A stretch of 21,284 nucleotides of DNA from DATGMB01 sp035293845 (GCA_035293845.1 DATGMB010000099.1:1-21284); one strand, 5' to 3'; positions 7,783-14,904 are shown, counted from the stretch's first letter. Numbers and translations are program-made. The notes: generated by a model not told the origin, from the letters alone.

Positions 7783-8646
7783 ATGGCAACCAGCACGGTC
7801 ACCATCGAGCCGGCAAACATCTCCGGCGCGGTGCGCTCCTTGAAGGCGGAATTCGCGAACGCCGATTTGCCGGATGTGGAGACCACGGCCACCGGGCGGA
7901 CGGTGCATGTCAAGATGCCGATTGCCCGCCTGTCCGCATGGCAATTTGCTTCCGATAGCGAACAGGTCTCCTGGCGGACGCCGAAGAAAAAGGTCGTGGT
8001 CCAGGTGAGGGGTTTCTCGGTCGAGCAGCACGCCGATGCGAAGGCATTTCACATCATTTTCAAGACGAGGCCGTCGGCTGCGGAGAAGGCGAATCCCGTG
8101 CGCAAGATTTTCCTGCAGCGGTCTCTGCGGGCGATCGAGCAACTCCAGGGACTCGAGGAAAGCAAGCTCGCCGAAGCCGTGCAGGCTCCGACCGATTGCA
8201 GCGTATTGCTCTCCGCACTGAAAAACGAGGAAGCGCTGGCGAGCCTGCGCGCGACCGATCCGCTGGCGGGCGCCCGCCTGCGAGGCATCGAGGCCAAGCG
8301 CAGGCTCCTCGAGGCCGAAGGGGGCGCGCTTACTTCGGCGGAAGCCGCCAAGCTGCTGCGGATCACGCGCCAGGCGATCGATAAGCGGCGCAAGGAAGGA
8401 AAACTGCTCGGTGTCGAACTCGGGCGCAAGGGCTTTCGCTATCCGGCCTGGCAGTTCGGGCTGTCGAATTTCGAGCCGGTGCTGGCGGCTTTGCGCGGCC
8501 GGGACAGTTGGGAGCAGATCACGTTTTTCCTCAATCCCAGCCCGCTGCTGGAGGATCGGACGCCGCTCGAAGTCCTGCAGGAGGGCAAGCGCACGATGGG
8601 CGATGTGGTGCGCGCGGCTTCCGCTTACGGCGAACAGGGCGGGTAA
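7783..8646 (+). CDS. Putative antitoxin with excisionase-like HTH and Xre/MbcA/ParS-type C-terminus, unusually long
   Basis: A 287-residue protein directly preceding a RES-domain toxin. The C-terminal half has a helix-turn-helix-like stretch at about 183-225 ('LTSAEAAKLLRITRQAIDKR', then 'GFRYPAWQF'). A toxin-binding-like end follows, at about 229-281 ('NFEPVLAALRG', 'SWEQITFFLNP', 'TPLEVLQEG'), as in the DUF2384 (MbcA/ParS/Xre) antitoxins. Residues 1-135 form an N-terminal region I do not recognise: a beta-rich part with 'KKKVVVQVRGFSVEQ', then a helical part. Typical MbcA-type antitoxins are much shorter. ATG 7783 has a reasonable GGGGAG Shine-Dalgarno. The stop codon abuts the GTG of the toxin gene with no gap. 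It probably represses its own promoter, as in related systems (inference). Confidence 0.7.
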   Translation: MATSTVTIEPANISGAVRSLKAEFANADLPDVETTATGRTVHVKMPIARLSAWQFASDSEQVSWRTPKKKVVVQVRGFSVEQHADAKAFHIIFKTRPSAAEKANPVRKIFLQRSLRAIEQLQGLEESKLAEAVQAPTDCSVLLSALKNEEALASLRATDPLAGARLRGIEAKRRLLEAEGGALTSAEAAKLLRITRQAIDKRRKEGKLLGVELGRKGFRYPAWQFGLSNFEPVLAALRGRDSWEQITFFLNPSPLLEDRTPLEVLQEGKRTMGDVVRAASAYGEQGG

Positions 8647-9240
8647 GTGTTCCAACCGCCGCCGGCCGATCTTCATGACCGGGAACCGCTGATCTATACC
8701 GCTTCCAGGCATGATGCCTGGTTCCGCAGCTATCGAACCGGATGCGATCCCGTTTTCTTCGGCAGGACCGGCGCGAACCGGTGGGATGCGCCCGGCGGAG
8801 AATACGGAGTCCTCTATCTGGCAGTGGACGAATACGGCGCGTTCATGGAATCGATCGGACGCGGCGCGCTGCGGACCCGATTCATCCCGGCGATCCAACT
8901 CAAGCAGGGGCGGCTGTGCCGAGTTCGGTTTTCGCGGGACCTGCGGCTGATCGATTTGGCCGATTCCGGCGGGCTCACGCGGGTCGGAGCCGAGGGCAGT
9001 ATCGCAAGCGGCCGCGGGTATCGGAACCCGCAGAGGTGGTCTCACGCGCTGCGGTCGCATCCGGCGAAGCCGGACGGGATCTACTACCGTTCCCGCTACG
9101 ATCCGGCGAGGACGGCGTGCGCCCTCTTCGACACCTGCGCCCGGCACCTGAAGATTCTCGATCGCGGGACAAGCTGGTCCGAACAACCGGCGCTCCTGGG
9201 GGCGATCCTCGACCACTACGGCTTCGGCACGGACCTGTGA
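8647..9240 (+). CDS. RES-domain toxin (NAD+-degrading family)
   Basis: RES toxins fold like ADP-ribosyltransferases and deplete cellular NAD+ by hydrolysis or phosphorolysis. The 197-residue product starts 'LIYTASRHD' and shows the family's Arg in 'GANRW' (R45), Glu in 'AFMESI' (E68) and Ser in 'IYYRSR' (S149). These match the Arg-Glu-Ser triad that names the domain and are spaced as expected. 'GGEYGVLYLA' supplies the conserved Gly/Tyr strand. It begins with GTG immediately after the antitoxin stop, so expression is probably coupled and lower than that of the antitoxin. The frame looks intact, with no missing catalytic residue. The next gene is convergent. Confidence 0.88.
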   Translation: MFQPPPADLHDREPLIYTASRHDAWFRSYRTGCDPVFFGRTGANRWDAPGGEYGVLYLAVDEYGAFMESIGRGALRTRFIPAIQLKQGRLCRVRFSRDLRLIDLADSGGLTRVGAEGSIASGRGYRNPQRWSHALRSHPAKPDGIYYRSRYDPARTACALFDTCARHLKILDRGTSWSEQPALLGAILDHYGFGTDL

Positions 9241-9244
9241 TCCG

Positions 9245-9256
9245 GCCGCATGCGGC
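9245..9256. other. 12-base palindrome between convergent toxin and repressor genes
   Basis: GCCGCATGCGGC sits between the RES toxin stop and the stop of the minus-strand repressor gene. It could form a short hairpin shared by both transcripts, but it lacks a loop and a T-run, so terminator function is uncertain. Confidence 0.25.
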
Positions 9257-9260
9257 GCGG

Positions 9261-9542
9261 CTACTTGAGATAGGCGCGCAAGGCGCTGACGAGATCATCG
9301 GCCGCGCGGGCCTGTTCATCGGTTGCCGACCCGTTCCTGGGGAGGATGTGATAGCGAATATGGCCCTCGATCACCTCGGCCATCAGGGCGTCCATTGCAC
9401 CGCGGCAGGCCGAGATGTTGTGGAGGATATCGGAGCAGTCCGCGCTCTCCTGGTCCAGCGACTTCTCGATCGCCGCGACCTGTCCCATGATCCGGCGGAC
9501 GCGGTTCAGCAGCTTCTTCTTCTCCTCGATGGTGTGCGCCAT
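9261..9542 (-). CDS. CsoR/RcnR-family metal-sensing repressor (nickel/cobalt-type ligand set)
   Basis: A 93-residue all-helical DUF156/CsoR-family repressor. It starts 'MAHTIEEKKKLLNRVRRIMG' and ends 'LVSALRAYLK'. His3, Cys36, His61 and His65 match the H-C-H-H fingerprint of RcnR (nickel/cobalt) and DmeR-like proteins, not the C-H-C set of copper-sensing CsoR. Cys46 lies in 'SACRGAM'. FrmR-type formaldehyde sensors share the His/Cys region, so that role is not fully excluded. I chose ATG 9542 because the family N-terminus begins exactly there; the longer open frame covers the divergent promoter region. Apo-repressor of this family binds G/C-tract operators and lets go when metal binds. It is divergent from an NRAMP-like transporter, and a matching operator lies between. 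Confidence 0.88.
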   Translation of the reverse strand: MAHTIEEKKKLLNRVRRIMGQVAAIEKSLDQESADCSDILHNISACRGAMDALMAEVIEGHIRYHILPRNGSATDEQARAADDLVSALRAYLK

Positions 9543-9578
9543 AGCAACAATCTTTACAAAAATAATTGGCGGAAAGAC

Positions 9579-9606
9579 TTTACAAGGATACCCCGGCGGG
9601 TATACC
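9579..9606 (+). promoter_or_regulatory. Candidate promoter for the NRAMP-like transporter operon
   Basis: TTTACA (9579-9584) and TATACC (9601-9606) with a 16-base spacer overlap the CsoR-type operator. Transcription would start near 9613, giving a leader of roughly 275 bases before the transporter ATG. Confidence 0.45.
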
Positions 9607-9613
9607 CTGTCTA
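9585..9613 (-). promoter_or_regulatory. Promoter for the metal-sensing repressor gene with the operator in its spacer
   Basis: On the minus strand TAGACA (9608-9613) and TATCCT (9585-9590) are exactly 17 bases apart, and the C/G-tract operator fills the spacer. Repressor binding here would block its own transcription, the usual autoregulation in this family. Confidence 0.55.
9588..9607. promoter_or_regulatory. CsoR/RcnR-type operator between divergent genes
   Basis: The 20 bases ATACCCCGGCGGGTATACCC contain the inverted repeat ATACCC-N4-GGGTAT. This is followed by an overlapping perfect palindrome, GGGTATACCC (9598-9607). Operators of CsoR/RcnR proteins are G/C tracts flanked by A/T inverted repeats of this kind. 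It overlaps both divergent promoters, so one bound tetramer or pair of tetramers could silence both directions. Confidence 0.65.
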
Positions 9614-9664
9614 TGGGCAGACCGGACCGGTCGAGCCTATATCTCGCGAGAAAGGAGGCCCACC

Positions 9665-9754
9665 TTGTCTGACGGCGGTCATAGTCGCTTGCGCGAACAG
9701 CAGATCGATACCGAATCAGCCGAGCCTCCCTCTCTGACGGGTTCCCGCCTCTGA
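9665..9754 (+). CDS. Possible 29-residue leader peptide in the transporter 5' region
   Basis: A TTG start lies six bases after a near-perfect Shine-Dalgarno (AAAGGAGG, 9651-9658). The frame encodes a 29-residue polar peptide (MSDGGHSRLREQQ...) with no membrane segment. The ribosome-site bases GGAGGC (9654-9659) are complementary to GCCTCC (9724-9729) inside the same frame, so the site could be masked by folding. A second 19-codon frame from ATG 9613 overlaps it. I recognise no family; it may be a regulatory leader or chance. The remaining leader to 9887 shows no riboswitch I know, but a GGAGG at 9811-9815 also precedes GTG 9821 (46 codons). Confidence 0.3.
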   Translation: MSDGGHSRLREQQIDTESAEPPSLTGSRL

Positions 9755-9887
9755 TTCGATAGCGCAGGCTTTCCGCGCTCTTATCTTCAATAGCCGGTAC
9801 CACTCTGCCCGGAGGACGTTGTGTGCAGGCCGACGCGCGCCGCGGCTTCGGGTACTCGTTTGCCGCCGTACGACCGGGAACCACGCG

Positions 9888-11210
9888 ATGACAATGAATC
9901 ATCCGGCCACCAAGAACACGCTTGTCGCCAATCCAATCCAGCCGATCCAGGTCTCGAATAAGTGGGCAGCGCACGCGCTCACGTTCCTGATGGTCTTCGG
10001 ACCCGGCCTCATCGTCATGGAGGCGGACAACGATGCGGGTGCGGTCTCGACCTACGTCCAGGCGGGCGCGCAGTACGGCACGCACCTTTTGTGGTTGCTG
10101 CTGCTCCTGTTGCCGATCTGCTACTTCGTCCAGGAAATGGTGGTCCGGCTCGGAATCGCTACCGGGCAGGGCCACGCAGCGATGATCTATCGCCGGTTCG
10201 GAAAGTGGTGGGGCCGCTTTTCACTCGCGGATCTGTTGCTTCTGAACTTCCTTACACTGGTGACCGAGTTTGCCGCGATCGCCCTCGTCCTCGGTAAGCT
10301 CGGCATCGATCCGCGGCTCGGCGTGCCGGCCGCAGGGCTGGGGCTCACCGCGCTCGTAATGACCGGAAGCTATCGCCGGTGGGAGCGGGTGGTGGTGTTC
10401 CTCTGTCTGCTCGACGTGGCGTGGTTTGCGATTGCGTTCCGGGTTCACGCCGGCTCGCGGGAATGGCTTCGGCACACGGTGATTCCTTCGGTCCCGGCAA
10501 GCGGCTTCACCGCAGGCTGGTTGTTTCTGGTGATCGCCATTGTCGGAACGACGATTGCCCCGTGGCAGCTCTTCTTTCAGCAGAGCTGTGTGGCGGACAA
10601 GCGCCTGCGCTTTTCGGATCTCCGCTGGGCAAGGCTGGACACGTTCATCGGCGCGGTGTTCACGATCCTGGTCGCCGGCTGTATGATGCTGGCGGGCAAC
10701 GCGGCCTTCCAGCGCCACTGGGATTTCACGGACCCTGCTCAGATGGCCCTGCAGTTAGGCGGAATTTTTGGACCGTTCCTGAAGAACGCCATTCTGCTGC
10801 TGATGATCAACGCGGCGGTTCTGGGAACCACGACGATCTCGCTTTCGAGCGCCTGGGCTTATGGCGAAGTCAAAGGTTGGCCCCACAGCCTTCAAAAGCC
10901 CGTTCGCGAAGCGCCGGGCTTCTACGCCGTTTATGGATTTTGTGTGATGGCGGCGGCGGGGCTGGTCCTGATTCCGAAAGCGCCGCTGCAACTGATCATT
11001 CTGAGCGTGCAAGTTCTTGCGGGCCTGATGCTGCCGTCCGCGATCGTCTTCCTGCAACTCCTCTTGAACGACAAAGAGGTTCTGGGGGAACGATTCGCCA
11101 ACCGGCGCTGGAACAACCTTGTGAACTGGACCATTGTGGTTGTTCTGTTCGTTCTGTCGTTGTTGCTCGCAGCGCAGGTAGCCGCGCCCCGGCTGTTTCC
11201 CAATTCATAA
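9888..11210 (+). CDS. NRAMP-superfamily transporter with altered metal site (NRAMP-related magnesium transporter-like)
   Basis: A 440-residue, about 11-helix membrane protein of the NRAMP fold. The canonical family motif DPGN in helix 1 reads D-A-G-A here (Asp49 kept, Pro and Asn replaced, within 'EADNDAGAVSTYVQAGAQYG'). The helix 6 motif MPH reads A-P-W (224-226, 'TTIAPWQLFFQQS'). Canonical NRAMPs use the Asn and Met to select Mn2+/Fe2+. Replacing both with Ala, as I recall for NRAMP-related Mg2+ transporters (NRMT), suggests a larger site for a more hydrated ion. Glu127 is in helix 3. ATG 9888 was chosen because the upstream TTG 9819 adds a non-conserved arginine-rich tail. Divergent from a nickel/cobalt-type repressor, and followed after 14 bases by a small membrane protein gene. 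The fold is sure; the ion is inferred. Confidence 0.82.
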   Translation: MTMNHPATKNTLVANPIQPIQVSNKWAAHALTFLMVFGPGLIVMEADNDAGAVSTYVQAGAQYGTHLLWLLLLLLPICYFVQEMVVRLGIATGQGHAAMIYRRFGKWWGRFSLADLLLLNFLTLVTEFAAIALVLGKLGIDPRLGVPAAGLGLTALVMTGSYRRWERVVVFLCLLDVAWFAIAFRVHAGSREWLRHTVIPSVPASGFTAGWLFLVIAIVGTTIAPWQLFFQQSCVADKRLRFSDLRWARLDTFIGAVFTILVAGCMMLAGNAAFQRHWDFTDPAQMALQLGGIFGPFLKNAILLLMINAAVLGTTTISLSSAWAYGEVKGWPHSLQKPVREAPGFYAVYGFCVMAAAGLVLIPKAPLQLIILSVQVLAGLMLPSAIVFLQLLLNDKEVLGERFANRRWNNLVNWTIVVVLFVLSLLLAAQVAAPRLFPNS

Positions 11211-11224
11211 GAGGAGGAATTGCA

Positions 11225-11458
11225 ATGACACCGACTGCGGAAAAGGACCGTTTGAAAAGGCAGGCCAACATGGCCTTCACCATTGTTCACCCGTTGGACG
11301 ATGCCCCTGAGGAAAAGGTGGATACCGAGCATCTGGGACCGATGCGCATGACCAGGACCGTGCGCCTGTGCCTGTTCGCTCTGCGCGGCTACCTGCTTCT
11401 CATGTTCGGACTGCTGGGATTTCGAGTCCTGCAACTGGCCGGCATTGTCCGGCGGTAA
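11225..11458 (+). CDS. Small single-helix membrane protein downstream of the NRAMP-like transporter
   Basis: A 77-residue protein with a charged cytoplasm-like N-terminal half ('EKDRLKRQ', 'DDAPEEKVDTEHLGP'). One hydrophobic helix lies at about 48-73 (region around 'LFALRGYLLLMFGLLG'), followed by a short basic tail. A strong Shine-Dalgarno (GAGGAGG) precedes ATG 11225, and the gene starts 14 bases after the transporter stop, so it is co-transcribed. I do not recognise the family. Operon position suggests an accessory or regulatory partner of the transporter; that is inference only. Confidence 0.65.
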   Translation: MTPTAEKDRLKRQANMAFTIVHPLDDAPEEKVDTEHLGPMRMTRTVRLCLFALRGYLLLMFGLLGFRVLQLAGIVRR

Positions 11459-11491
11459 CACGGACCGCAAGCAAGCGGAAGGGAGGAGACG

Positions 11492-11927
11492 ATGACTTTA
11501 TACAGAATCCTGTCTGCGAGCATCGCGATATCAGGATGCTGGCCCGTGCCGGACTTCGCCGACGGATCGCGCCGGCACGCTCAAATATGGTGCCGGGATC
11601 CGTTTTGACCAGGCGATCAGCGCGGAGGCCGGCGTCTTTGCCCGCCTGGGATGGAATGACGGCAGAACACAGAGTTTCGCGTTCACGGCGATCGACCGGC
11701 TCGCCAGCGGCGGCGTATCGGTCAAGGGAACTCGATGGCACAGAAAATTCGATGCCGTGGGCACTTCCCTTACCGCCGACGGCCTGTCCGCTGTTCATCG
11801 GGAATATCTGGCCGCGGGCGGCCTGGATTTTCTGATTGGCGACGGCAGGTTGAATTACGCGCCCGAGTACGTCGCGGCAGCGCCAATAGGAACGGCGCCC
11901 GGCCATTGCCCCATGCCGCCTTGCTAA
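11492..11927 (+). pseudogene. Deleted and frameshifted OprB-type (carbohydrate-selective family) porin
   Basis: A start with a strong Shine-Dalgarno (GGGAGGAG, then ATG 11492) begins a signal-peptide-like 'MTLYRILSASIAISGC', but that frame stops about 38 codons on. From about 11574, in another frame, the sequence reads as the C-terminal part of an OprB-family porin: 'GTLKYGAGIRFDQAIS', 'GVFARLGWNDGRTQSFAFT', 'IDRLASGGVSVKGTRW', 'LDFLIGDGRLNYAPEY'. It then runs into an unrelated tail and a stop at 11925-11927. Most of the barrel between signal peptide and C-terminal region is missing, and the last strands are lost. Its position behind the transporter suggests it once supplied outer-membrane passage for the same ion. 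Confidence 0.8.
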
Positions 11928-11940
11928 ACTAAGAGGATCT

Positions 11941-12111
11941 ATGGCCATCAGCCAGGAACTGCTGGAAATCCTCGTGTGTCCAGTGTGCAAGGCCGCACTG
12001 GACCTCAAGCCCGACCAGAGCGGGCTGAAGTGCGTCGAGTGCCACCGCGTCTACCCGATCCGGGACGATATTCCCGTCATGCTGGTGGACGAGGCCCGCA
12101 TCGAAGAATAG
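11941..12111 (+). CDS. Trm112/YcaR-family small zinc-ribbon protein
   Basis: A 56-residue protein of the Trm112-like (UPF0434) family. It has 'LLEILVCPVCKAAL' and 'LKCVECHRVYPIRDDIPVML', with Cys13, Cys16, Cys31 and Cys34 as a likely zinc site. In eukaryotes and archaea, Trm112 is a methyltransferase activator; bacterial members often sit beside LPS-synthesis genes, as here. ATG 11941 has an AGAGGA Shine-Dalgarno. A possible extended -10 (TGC then TAAACT, ending 11930) overlaps the end of the porin relic. It ends six bases before the glycosyltransferase GTG, so this gene probably heads the LPS-related operon. Confidence 0.9.
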   Translation: MAISQELLEILVCPVCKAALDLKPDQSGLKCVECHRVYPIRDDIPVMLVDEARIEE

Positions 12112-12117
12112 GCGGCG

Positions 12118-13023
12118 GTGGGCAGCATTCTGGAATCCCTGCCGCAGGCGAGCCGCGTGGCCGTCGTCCGGCTGCGCTCGCTCGGCGATTGTGTCCTCAC
12201 CACGCCGGCGCTCCACATCCTGAAGCGCGCGCGGCCGGATCTGCGCGTGGCGGTGGTCGTGGAGGAGCGGTTCCGCGGAGTTTTTGAAGGCAATCCCGAT
12301 TTGGCGGAGATTCTGCCGCCCGAGGCGGGCACGCTGCGGCGGTGGGGTCCGCGGCTGTGCCTGAACCTGCACGGCGGCCCGCGAAGCGCGTGGCTGACGG
12401 CGGCTTCCGGCGCAGGGCTGCGCGCCGGGTTCGCGCATTTCCGGAACGGGTTCGTTTATAACGTGCGGATTCCGCGGGCGCAGGAGATTTTGGGGACCGG
12501 GCGGAAGGTGCACACGGCGGAGCATCTGGCGAGCGCCGTTTTTTATTTGGGGGCTGAAATCTGCGAGATTCCGCGGGCACGGCTGGCCGCGCGGGCGGCG
12601 CACCGCTCCTCCACGGTCACGGCTCCGATCGCGGTCATTCATCCGTTCGCGACGGCGGCCGGGAAGACCTGGGCGGCGGAGAATTTTGTGGCCGTTGCCG
12701 AACATCTGGCGGCGCACGGGATGGAGCCCGTGTTGATCGGCGGGACGGGCGACAATTTCGCGCCATTCGCGCGGTTTCGTGCGCTGCGCGGGGCGCCGCT
12801 CGACGAAGTGAAGACGCTGCTCGCTTCGGCGGCACTCTTTGTGGGCAACGATTCCGGGCCGGCGCACATGGCGGCGGCGTTCGGGCTGCCGGTCGCCGTG
12901 ATTTTCAGCGCTTCCGATCCGGCGATCTGGGGACCGTGGCGGACGGCGAGCGAAGTCATCCGGACGCCCGCGGCGGTCGGGCAGGTGATCGAAGCGCTGG
13001 CTCGGCTGCAGGTGGCGGCATGA
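12118..13023 (+). CDS. Glycosyltransferase family 9 (heptosyltransferase-like)
   Basis: A 301-residue GT9 enzyme, the family of WaaC/WaaF/WaaQ heptosyltransferases that add ADP-heptose sugars to the LPS inner core at the inner membrane. The N-terminal acceptor domain has 'VVRLRSLGDCVLTTPALHIL'. The C-terminal nucleotide-sugar domain has 'AVIHPFATAAGKTW', 'PVLIGGTGD' and the family signature 'FVGNDSGPAHMAAAFGLPVAVIF'. The start is GTG 12118, six bases after trm112. The stop overlaps the msbA-like ATG by four bases. Which heptose position it serves cannot be told; ADP-heptose as donor is inferred from family. Confidence 0.88.
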   Translation: MGSILESLPQASRVAVVRLRSLGDCVLTTPALHILKRARPDLRVAVVVEERFRGVFEGNPDLAEILPPEAGTLRRWGPRLCLNLHGGPRSAWLTAASGAGLRAGFAHFRNGFVYNVRIPRAQEILGTGRKVHTAEHLASAVFYLGAEICEIPRARLAARAAHRSSTVTAPIAVIHPFATAAGKTWAAENFVAVAEHLAAHGMEPVLIGGTGDNFAPFARFRALRGAPLDEVKTLLASAALFVGNDSGPAHMAAAFGLPVAVIFSASDPAIWGPWRTASEVIRTPAAVGQVIEALARLQVAA

Positions 13024-14846
13024 AGGAACTGATGCGGCTGCTCGGGTATGCGCGCCGGTATGCGCCGCATATTTTCGTCTCGGTGATCCTGATGGCGATC
13101 GCCGGCGCGGCGCAGGGGGCGCTGGCGCTGCTGGTGCGGCCGATCTTCGACCGCGTGCTGACGCCGGTGCGCTCGCCCGGCCTGACGCCGCTGCTGGCCA
13201 AGCCGATCCTCGGCCACCAGATCTACCTCGAGCGGATCGTGCCGTTCCACAACAGCATCTGGAATATGGTGGCGTTCGCGCTGGTGAGCGCCTTCCTGCT
13301 GAAAGGAATCTGCGATTATCTCGGCAATTATCTGATCAGCTACGCCGGGTTTTCGGCGGTGACGGACCTGCGGACGGCGGTCTTCGAGAAGGTGCTGCGC
13401 AAGGGCGCGGCATTTTTCGACCGGCTCTCGACCGGGCGCCTGATGTCGTCGATCATGAACGATATCGACCGGGTGCAGCTTGCCACCTCGCAAATGCTGG
13501 CCGATTTCTTCCGGCAGATCTTCAGCGCGGCGGCGCTGCTGTTCGTGCTGCTTTCGACGGACTGGCGCTTGGCGGCCGTGAGCCTGACCATTCTGCCGGC
13601 GGTGATGCTGCCGGTGAATCGAATCGGGCGGCGCATCCGGCGCACCAGCCGGGGCGCGCAGGACCGGCAGGCAGAGTTGAACCAGATCCTGCAGGAAACG
13701 CTGAGCGGCCACATGGCTGTAAAGGCGTTCGGCGCGGAGGCATACGAATCGCAGAAGTTCCGCGAGGCGTCGCGGCGGCTGCTAAAGTCGAATCTCCGGT
13801 ACGTGATGCAGCAGGCGATTTCCTCGCCCCTGATGGATTTCATCGGGCTCCTCATGATCGTGGGGCTGCTCACTTACGCGCGGCTCAACATCAAAGACAA
13901 TCGCATCAGTGCGGGCGATTTCGTGAGCTTCCTGATGGCGCTGCTATTACTGCTCGAGCCGCTCAAGCGGCTGGTGGGGATTCAGAACATTTTCCAGCAG
14001 GCGCTGGGAGCTTCGCAGAAGGTGTTCGAGTACCTGGATCACGAGGAGACCATCGTGGAGAAGCCGGGCGCGATACGGCTCGCGGGCTTCCGCGGCGCGA
14101 TCGTATTCGATGGCGTCGGGTTCCGCTACCCCGGCTCGCCCAACGGCTTTCAGTTGCAGGGCGTGGATCTGGAGGTGAAGGCCGGCGAAGTGGTGGCCCT
14201 GGTAGGGCCGAGCGGCGCAGGCAAGAGCACCCTGGCCGGCCTGGTGCCGCGCTTCTACGATGTGACCGCGGGCGCGCTGCGAGTGGACGGCCACGACGTG
14301 CGCGACCTCAGCCTCGAAGCGCTGCGGGCGCAGATCGGGCTGGTGGCGCAGGATACCTTCCTGTTCAATGACACGGTGGCGAACAACATCGCCTACGGGC
14401 GTCCGGGCGTGCCGATGGAGGAGATCCGGGCGGCGGCGAAGAGCGCGCTGGCCGATGAGTTCATCGAGCGGCTGCCGGATGGCTACCACACGGTGATCGG
14501 CGACCGCGGGCTGAAGCTGAGCGGCGGGCAGCGGCAGCGCCTGGCGATTGCGCGCGCGCTGCTCAAGAACGCCCCAATCCTGATCCTGGACGAAGCCACT
14601 TCGCACCTGGACACCGAGTCCGAAATGCTGGTACAAAGGGCGCTGGCCAACCTGATGGAGCACCGTACCGTGATCGTGATTGCGCACCGGCTTTCGACCA
14701 TCCGGCGCGCCGACCGCATTGTGGTTCTGGAAAAGGGACGCATCCGCGAGACCGGCACGCACGCCGAACTGCTGGCCGGCGGCGGCATCTACCGGCGGCT
14801 GCATGAGCTGCAGTTCGAACAGGCCCAGGCGGCGGTGGAATCATGA
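13020..14846 (+). CDS. msbA: MsbA-like lipid A / lipid ABC exporter (fused permease-ATPase)
   Basis: A 608-residue half-transporter, with a six-helix permease domain (about 1-340) and an ATPase domain (about 370-600). Seen in the ATPase are Walker A 'GPSGAGKST' (near 396), signature 'LSGGQRQRLAIARALL' (near 500), Walker B 'ILILDEATSHLD' (near 520), H-loop 'IAHRLSTIRRAD' (near 556) and 'ETGTHAEL'. MsbA flips lipid A-core across the inner membrane. Coupling (ATGA overlap) to a GT9 enzyme supports this, though other lipid or peptide exporters share the layout. A 46-codon frame starting in its own stop (ATG 14843) bridges to the yicC start. Confidence 0.85.
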   Translation: MKELMRLLGYARRYAPHIFVSVILMAIAGAAQGALALLVRPIFDRVLTPVRSPGLTPLLAKPILGHQIYLERIVPFHNSIWNMVAFALVSAFLLKGICDYLGNYLISYAGFSAVTDLRTAVFEKVLRKGAAFFDRLSTGRLMSSIMNDIDRVQLATSQMLADFFRQIFSAAALLFVLLSTDWRLAAVSLTILPAVMLPVNRIGRRIRRTSRGAQDRQAELNQILQETLSGHMAVKAFGAEAYESQKFREASRRLLKSNLRYVMQQAISSPLMDFIGLLMIVGLLTYARLNIKDNRISAGDFVSFLMALLLLLEPLKRLVGIQNIFQQALGASQKVFEYLDHEETIVEKPGAIRLAGFRGAIVFDGVGFRYPGSPNGFQLQGVDLEVKAGEVVALVGPSGAGKSTLAGLVPRFYDVTAGALRVDGHDVRDLSLEALRAQIGLVAQDTFLFNDTVANNIAYGRPGVPMEEIRAAAKSALADEFIERLPDGYHTVIGDRGLKLSGGQRQRLAIARALLKNAPILILDEATSHLDTESEMLVQRALANLMEHRTVIVIAHRLSTIRRADRIVVLEKGRIRETGTHAELLAGGGIYRRLHELQFEQAQAAVES

Positions 14847-14904
14847 GGCGGCCACTGAGCCTGCGGCCCACCAATAATGGCGAAATTGCCGCCGCCGCCG
14901 GCCC

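Noticed and set aside
7672..9216. 514-codon minus-strand open frame over the toxin-antitoxin pair
   Set aside because: Antisense to two well-supported genes; composition is typical of a third-frame shadow and nothing in it resembles a protein family.
9819..9887. Longer start (TTG 9819) for the NRAMP-like transporter
   Set aside because: The added 23 residues are arginine-rich and unlike NRAMP N-termini, and GGAGG is only three bases from the TTG. ATG 9888 fits the family better.
9543..9887. Known Mn (yybP-ykoY), Mg (M-box) or NiCo riboswitch before the transporter
   Set aside because: I looked for the conserved cores of these classes and could not find them; an unknown RNA remains possible.
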